Of a DNA stretch of 64,000 bases, positions 58,173 to 64,000 are shown piece after piece. Each line of letters opens with the position of its first letter. The stretch's first letter is position 1. Position numbers and translations under genes: made by a program. The stretch is from Tetrastigma voinierianum (taxonomy: Eukaryota > Streptophyta > Magnoliopsida > Vitales > Vitaceae): the NCBI GenBank assembly GCA_016808115.1, contig JAEQBH010000132.1, positions 248,001 through 312,000 of the forward strand, read 5' to 3'. The notes beneath the pieces were generated by a model. The model had not been told where the DNA came from. It worked only from the letters and a program-made list of their open reading frames with translations, and did not search any database.

Positions 58173-59258
58173 ACCTTGATCGTCTGAACTTCTGAGCATT
58201 AGTAGCACAATGTGAACCTGCAAAAAAGGCGATCCAACAATGGTGGGTCGACTGTCTCTCCGATGATGAAGTCAGCAAAAGATTAAGGAGAGGAAGAAGA
58301 AGGAGAAGAAAGTTCAAACAGTTGGAATTGCTTATCGCTCCCTCATAGGGGATCTTCTTAATTTCTAGAAAGTGGTTAACGACCTCCTCGATTTGGGGGT
58401 TAAAATCTCTTCATCTTAGGATAAAATCTATTATTCTCTTATCAAGGATTAATTCTTCCCCTACCATGAAATAAGGATTTTGGAAAACTAGGAAACTGGC
58501 TAATAAAACATCTTTCGCTGTATTTTCCGCTCATATACTTATCCATGACAACCATATGTGGTAGGATGGTCAGGGTCAGACTTAGTGTTCCCAGACTTGA
58601 GTCGCCCTGGGTTGGGAATCCATGGAAGACATCCTTGCTTTCTTTAGGATTCTCCCTTCTAAGTGGCGTCCCCTGGTTTTAATATGGTAGGTGGGCTTGG
58701 GCCATTTCACAAAGTGGGCCAAGCGAGCCCTGGGCCCATTGAGTAGTAGGCCTAAAGACCATGGTACTCACAATGCCCCCTTTTCCATAACTGGAATTTT
58801 GTGCTTCTGCAGTTAGGGAAAATACTGTGTTTTAAACCTCGGGTGTGGAAAGTTGAAAGGACTGGGGAAATCAATGTGTATATCAAACGCGCTTCTGGGC
58901 ATGAAGCGTGTCGATACAGTTAGTGGGAAAGCACGTTTCCCAATAAGTCTGCGACGCATGATGTTCTGACGGCACATTTAATGCGCCCGTTGATGTTTCA
59001 CCTCTATAAATAGGGGTTGGGCTCTGAGTGTTGCCTCTTTTACTATTTCACGTAACCTTTTCTCGTCAGGAGTTTCGCTTTCTTGCTTCTACAAACTTTC
59101 TTTAAGGGAATCATCTGAGGTCCCGACTACTTTCAATGTTCCTGTGAGTTTTTCGAACTTCGTTTGTATAGTCTTGTCAGGTTTTTTATGGTCTCCGTAT
59201 ATGGAGTACTTTCAAGTTAGAAAGCTTTTGTCACTGAGGTAACCACTGCTCTCGCCTA
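58173..59258 (+). other. Unrecognised promoter-like block
   Basis: Moderately GC-rich. It contains a clean TATA box TATAAATAGG (59005-59014) and upstream text rich in GGGCC and TGGGC motifs (58690-58760). This is a possible LTR or host-like promoter driving the ORF at 59259. No matching second copy occurs in the window. Confidence 0.35.
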
Positions 59259-59948
59259 ATGGATTTCAATGACGGTCATGCTTCTCGGGATACTCCCATG
59301 TTTGGGGTTATCCCATTAGGTCCCGCAAAGCCTCCTAGTCCAGGGTTCTTAGGTTTTGTTACTGGTAGGTTGTCAAACATCCAAATGAGGATTTCTTTTT
59401 TCTTTCAAGGGTCTTATTGCCTTCACCGCTTAAAGATCCTCAAGTTGATTACCTTTTTCTATTTGTTTGCCTATAGAATGGCGGGAGGCCAGGAAGAGAC
59501 TTCTACTAGTCAGGTTGGTCGTAAGAGGGGGACCCCTTGGGACACGCCTACTACAAGTGCCCTAGTCGCCGCATATGTCTATGTGAGGAATCGGGAGGAT
59601 CCTTCAATCGGTCCCCGCAACATTGGGCCAGAGTCGGGCTTAAACCGCATCTACGTCTTCAACCACTCGAGGGGTGACACGTTTACTGTACCAAGAGCAA
59701 TTTCGCTTTCCATCCCATCTTTATCACGCTTATGCATCACTAAAAATTCTCAGACTCACACATCCGAAAAGTCTTTAAAGCTAGTGGTTTGGGTCGGGTC
59801 GTTTATGTCAACCTTACATAGCCCTTGGGAGCCACTCAGTAACCGGCTATCAGATTCTCCTAAGACTGAAGCCAAAGGGGTAGTTTTAGTGAAAGGTTCG
59901 TGGTATGAGACACCAGGCTCCCCAAGGCTTCCATTTTATCCCGACTAG
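59259..59948 (+). CDS. Hypothetical ORF of 229 codons, possibly transposon-derived
   Basis: The ORF follows a TATA box by about 245 bases and starts MDFNDGHASRDTPMFGVIPL. A possible intron lies inside it: donor TACTG|GTAGGTTG at 59365 and acceptor GCCTATAG at 59476, directly before another ATG (59478, MAGGQEETSTSQVGRKRGTP). The later part has no membrane segment, zinc finger or catalytic motif that I recognise. It is GC-richer than its neighbours and sits between retrotransposons, so an accessory or gag-like protein of an unrecognised element is the likeliest origin. A host gene fragment is the alternative. I would not assign a function. Confidence 0.3.
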   Translation: MDFNDGHASRDTPMFGVIPLGPAKPPSPGFLGFVTGRLSNIQMRISFFFQGSYCLHRLKILKLITFFYLFAYRMAGGQEETSTSQVGRKRGTPWDTPTTSALVAAYVYVRNREDPSIGPRNIGPESGLNRIYVFNHSRGDTFTVPRAISLSIPSLSRLCITKNSQTHTSEKSLKLVVWVGSFMSTLHSPWEPLSNRLSDSPKTEAKGVVLVKGSWYETPGSPRLPFYPD

Positions 59949-61359
59949 TCTCTTCGCTCCTGTGTTTGCGGCTTACGAGCTCAGACCCCCAGTCGTTCTC
60001 GGTGTTTGACATTTCCCTTCTTTCGAATTTTCAGAGGTAGTCTCGTGTAAGGCCTACCGGTTACCTAGGGGCGGAGAAGGCCGCCTGATCACACGTACCT
60101 GCCGAGATCACTAAGAGGGAGTGCAATCATAAGCTCCTCTTGGAAGAAGGGAGAACTCACTCTGAGTTGCGCCAGCCCCTTTCGTTACATAGTCCTTGTC
60201 ATCCCCCGTTTGTTGCTAGAGGAGCTTGTCAAGGGTGAACACTTTACTCTCGCTAACCTCCTAAAGTCAACATCGTGTAGCTCACATGCTGTGGGTCTTC
60301 TCTAAGAGCCTCAAACCGAGATCGCTTTCATGATACCCCATCATTTTGCTTAAATTTCTGGCCAATCACCTGGATCAACAAGATTCATGGCTCGCCTCAA
60401 GCAACAAGAAGAAGAAAGGAAAGATAAAGGCTGCGGCACGAGGTTAGAAGGCTTCATGGATTTGGTGGATCCAAATTGCTAGTGATCCGATCAAGAAGTG
60501 GAGCACTACAAAAAAGCCCAGCCCCGCCATTTCGGATTCACGCTAGCGTACGCAAGTAGGTCATGAATGCTTAAGGACACGACCCCAGCTCAAGTATTTG
60601 GGTGGAAAGCGCTCAAGACTCCGCCCAACCATGAATTGAGAGGCCTGCAGAGTCCGCAAGAGTACTCACCCGGACTCTCCAAAGATTCTAATGCCTCACG
60701 GCTTAAGGTGCCATTGAGAATGGGGCTCCAGCCGAGGGACCTCTTAAAGTTGATCAAGTTGTAAGCGAGGCCCCCACTGTAGAGGTAACCATTGCTTCGC
60801 TGCTACAGACAAAACAGCCTAGAGCGAGGCTACCGGACAAGTTGGATACGGGCTCCATATGTTTGAGACTGATGCGGAGCGGAAGCGCTCCCCAAGTGGA
60901 CCCGCGACTTCTCGAGTCCAGATGAAGCCCGATCAATCATCCACTGCTAGAACCCTTTTAATAGGAGGGACTTCTTTGTCGAGCATATACGTGCCTCTCG
61001 CCCACTTACAGATCCTCGACATCATGGCGGCCAAAATGAGAAGTACTCCATCTCCTTCCTCGACTGTACGGATACAGATCCTTCTAAAGGTGGTGGCCGA
61101 GGACCGGATGATTTTTTTTTTTTTACCAAATTTGACCACGCAATCACTAAGTTTGCCAAAAACTCATGTTTTTTTTTAATAAACAAAATAAACTTATTTC
61201 GAATTTCAGCAATCGCTACCAAAGAACTATTTAGTCCTAAAGTGCGAATGCCAAAACTTGTTATTATGATCATGAGGCATCAAAAGATATAAAGGCTTTG
61301 TATAATAAATCTGCTTTTTGTTGTGCATGTAATAATTTTAGATTAAAATTGATTTTGTT
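59949..61359. other. GC-richer block with broken frames, unrecognised
   Basis: Composition continues from the 229-codon ORF to about 61100, with short frames on both strands (60567-60764, 60859-61179) and charged segments such as KQQEEERKDKG read near 60395. This suggests a decayed coding region of the same unit. Sequence becomes AT-rich after about 61130. Confidence 0.35.
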
Positions 61360-63828
61360 CTATTATCTTTGCAAGTGCACAAGTCATACAAGTAATAAAG
61401 TCAATTTTATGTCCAGATAACATTCCCACGAGGATTGATTGAAAATCTAAAGATCAACTACCCCTGCTACTCAATATAGTCACTATTTGAACAATTGTTT
61501 TGATAGAATTTGTAAACTAACTGAATAAACTATAAGCAAATTACTTCTTGTTTAGTTTGCTCCACAAAAAGAAACTCAAAATAAAATGAATCGTAGATCT
61601 CACTAATTTGAAATAGCCCTCGAGAAATTAACCAATGCTCTTAGACACTCAGAATAGGTTCAAAATAAATTAATTTGCGGTTTGAAACTGACATGTCCAA
61701 GAAAATACAGCATACCTTGAAACCTTCCGATACTTCATATTTCACTAATTAAATTGTCACATTCCTAAGCCAAGTCAATAGCTTGCACCAATGATGCACC
61801 CTCTCAGATCTGGGTTGTTTTTTCCTTTCCAAGATTTCACAACCATTTACAGATCATATTTCGCCACAGTCCCCATAGATAGGATAATGCTTCCTCAATT
61901 CAATTGATAATTCTAATCCAATAATTCACTAGAAAATGCACTTCTCTCTTTACTATAATTATGTTAACACGATCGCGATTATTCAACAATTGAGACAAAC
62001 CCTAAGGGTGAATATGATATCTCAAAGAAATTGTCCTAACATGCGATAAACAATTATTATGGTGAAGTATCAAAATTATTTTATGTAACAAACACAATAT
62101 CAATGAAATATACCTCAGGTGACTGCTCTTCACTCGTGTAGTCCATCTCGTGTCACTCAAAGGGATCCCTTCAAAATTCGTAATAACAAGGATACAACTC
62201 TCGTCTGGTATAGACCATCGGTATTTAGAACAACTCACTAAACGTAACAATATCAACAGATCACCACAATGTCAAATCTCAAGAATTGCTACAAATTGAT
62301 ACCAAACATCAAATTCCTTCTCAAATGAAGCTTAGCCTTTCAAATCTTGATCACAAATCACAATGACTAGTTGATTAAACAAATTCATTGAATTCCAAAA
62401 TATTTCTAGATTTCACTAAAATTACGACATAATTGAAAACTAAATAAATATTAATCTGAGCTCCATGATTCACATCAAATCAATTTCTCTTATTTAAAGA
62501 AAAAAATAAAAATAAAAATCTATACAGGAAACTTCAGTCCTCCTCAAGAGATCACGATTTTCTAGAAGTTGAGCTCAAAGCTCCGCACATTACCTCAGCG
62601 CTTTTCTATTTCATACAGTCTTAAAATGCTAGGTTGGAATTTAAGGTCAATTTGTGGATTTACAGGTCCAAAGGAGTGTCTTTGTTGCAACATTTGCTTT
62701 GTTTGTGTCACGACATTGTAGCTTAACTCAGGTGTCTTCAGGCTTTGCTTGTAAATTTTCTGTTGCAACATTTCATCATGTTCCCAATGTCCGCTTCATT
62801 TAGCTCGTCAGTGACAAAGCTTCTATGAAACGCGCTCTGACATAAGTGTTTCTTAGGTCTTCACCCATTTAGAGTTTGTCTCAACATTCCTGCCTTATAT
62901 TCACAACCCTGAGTCATTGTCATGACAGTTCTCTAAATGTCACATATACTTCCTCACACCATGCAATGTTAGCCTCGAATCGTATGCTCCAACATAGTTT
63001 TTAAAATGTCGTGGACATTTCATGCCTTGATTGTTTTACTCAGAATGTTTGTCTTAAACATCAAATTTTTTGTTAATGTAACCTCACCATGACTTGCCTT
63101 CATTATCTACTAGCTTTTGCCATGACTATACTGGTCACAATGCACTTCCTTCGCACCCTCTATGTCACAACAATTATTTCTATGTTACATTATTTATTTC
63201 AATGCACTTCATTTATTTCTTCATTTGTCGCAACATAGCTCTTAAATGTTAGACAAATTTTTCTGCCATTTACCCTATTCTTCGTCAAGTAAATACACTA
63301 CTCTAAAGGTCGCGATATCTTCCTGCTCCTATCTTCGGCTTTGTCATGATATTTCTCTTCCATGTCACGACATACTCCCAAGCCTTCAAGAGCTCTTCTC
63401 ATGTAATGTTGCAATAGAGTAATCAAATGTTGTGACAATACATCTGCTTTCATAATTCCATTGTGTTATGACATTCATTTTTGTGTTGCAACATTTTTTT
63501 TGTACTTCTTCTCATATCGTGTCACGGAAAAATTGTAAAATGTTGCGACAATCTTTCGACTATCATCTTGCACTTTTCTTTGTCTTTGTCAAGGGACAGC
63601 TTCTTCATATGCACAACTTCAAGTAAGTTGCCTTTCGTTTTGTCACAACATTGTAAAATTATGTCGCGATATTTTCCATTTTCCTGATTTTTCCACTCTT
63701 TTCGCTTCTTTTGCATTAAAACCCTGAAAATATAAATTGGTGAAGGATTCCATATCTACCAATACTAGACTTAAATTTCAAAGATGCATGAAATTAGGTT
63801 TAAAAACGTATGAGTTTTGGACTCATCA
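61360..63828 (-). mobile_element. 3' LTR of a minus-strand Gypsy (Tat/Athila-like) element
   Basis: On the minus strand the LTR begins TGATGAGTCCAAAACTCATA (from 63828), right after a polypurine stretch. It ends near 61360, around a 'caagtgcac...caagtaat' U5-like phrase shared with the LTR end at 22250-22290. At about 2.5 kb it is long. Its middle (62680-63670) is an array of TGTCGCGACA variants. The outer boundary is approximate. The 5' LTR and most of the element lie outside the window. Confidence 0.55.
62680..63670. repeat. Degenerate TGTCGCGACA palindrome array
   Basis: About 25 copies spaced 30-60 bases apart. The variants include TGTTGCAACA, TGTCACGACA, TGTCGCAACA, TGTTGCGACA, TGTTGTGACA, TGTCATGACA, TGTCACAACA and GTCGCGATAT. 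Nearly all differ from the core by C-to-T or G-to-A changes at the two CpG sites. Confidence 0.7.
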
Positions 63829-64000
63829 AACTCCCCCAAACTTAAAGTTTTGTTTGTCTCCAAGCAAAGAAAAGAAAATTTTGTTTTTCCTCAAACAATT
63901 TATCTTTATTTTTAAGGACATTTTTCTGTTTTGCACCAGACATCTTTTTCCTTAGTATCCACAAATCAGTCTAAATACAAGATAGTTGTGATATCATATT
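63829..64000 (-). other. 3' internal end of the minus-strand Gypsy element with polypurine tract
   Basis: On the minus strand the motif TTGGAGACAAACAAAAC followed by 'tttaagtttgggggagtt' ends at the LTR edge. This is the same polypurine region type as before the LTR at 24122. Confidence 0.65.

Noticed and set aside
1..64000. CRISPR array, phage, plasmid or bacterial operon
   Set aside because: No evenly spaced identical repeats with unique spacers and no bacterial gene families are present. The window is plant nuclear DNA.
1..64000. A new multi-gene defence or metabolic system
   Set aside because: The only host genes seen are decayed RLPs. Everything else is explained, at least in part, by transposable elements or simple repeats.

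Overview
This window reads as nuclear DNA of a flowering plant, most likely a woody dicot or another species with a repeat-rich genome. It is AT-rich and intron-bearing, with plant-type Copia and Gypsy retrotransposons, a TRIM, MITEs and long (TA)n runs. I see no bacterial, organellar or viral gene sets, no tRNA or rRNA genes and no CRISPR array. I cannot name the species from sequence alone.

The only host genes I can recognise are three leucine-rich-repeat receptor-like proteins (RLPs) of the EIX / Cf-like class. They are cell-surface immune receptors with a signal peptide, an LRR ectodomain with an island, one membrane helix and a short basic tail, and no kinase. RLP-A lies on the minus strand (3846-9897, leader to about 10.4 kb). 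RLP-B (30320-39663) and RLP-C (48485-51648) lie on the plus strand. All three share one gene structure: a 5'-UTR intron ending 9-26 bases before the ATG, a first coding exon, and a second intron that splits a Gly codon at the same point in the LRR region. All carry frameshifts or stops, so as written all are pseudogenes. RLP-C is the least damaged, with 468 open codons. A fourth, orphan RLP promoter and leader without a gene lies at 44000-44190.

Layout. 1-2.0 kb: edge of a minus-strand Copia-type element. 2.0-3.8 kb: no recognised gene. 3.8-10.5 kb: RLP-A, with a Gypsy-type LTR inserted in exon 2 and a SINE-like repeat in its intron. 10.5-12.1 kb: LTR fragments around a TRIM-family solo LTR. 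12.6-13.6 kb: LTR-like sequence. 13.75-25.46 kb: a large non-autonomous Gypsy-type element on the plus strand, containing a second, related element on the minus strand (17.55-23.82 kb). 25.5-28 kb: simple repeats. 28.0-29.1 kb: a complete TRIM. 30-39.7 kb: RLP-B, with a MITE inside its intron and a 5.2-kb dead Copia inside exon 2. 40.3-47.3 kb: GC-rich LTR-like sequence with TCGCGA arrays, and a 2.1-kb direct duplication around the orphan RLP leader. 48.1-51.7 kb: RLP-C. 51.8-58.2 kb: a dead minus-strand Copia containing a 1.08-kb tandem duplication. 58.2-61.3 kb: an unrecognised GC-richer block with a TATA box and a 229-codon ORF. 61.36-64 kb: the 3' LTR and internal edge of a minus-strand Gypsy element.

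Taken together, this is a decayed tandem RLP cluster that grew by duplicating units carrying a shared upstream LTR family and was then broken up by retrotransposons. I found no convincing new molecular system. The best leads are an apparent 43-bp target duplication around the Copia in RLP-B, arrays of a palindromic TGTCGCGACA motif with apparent CpG decay, and the orphan RLP promoter. Many of the lesions are single-base indels, so assembly error has to be excluded before the RLPs are declared dead.
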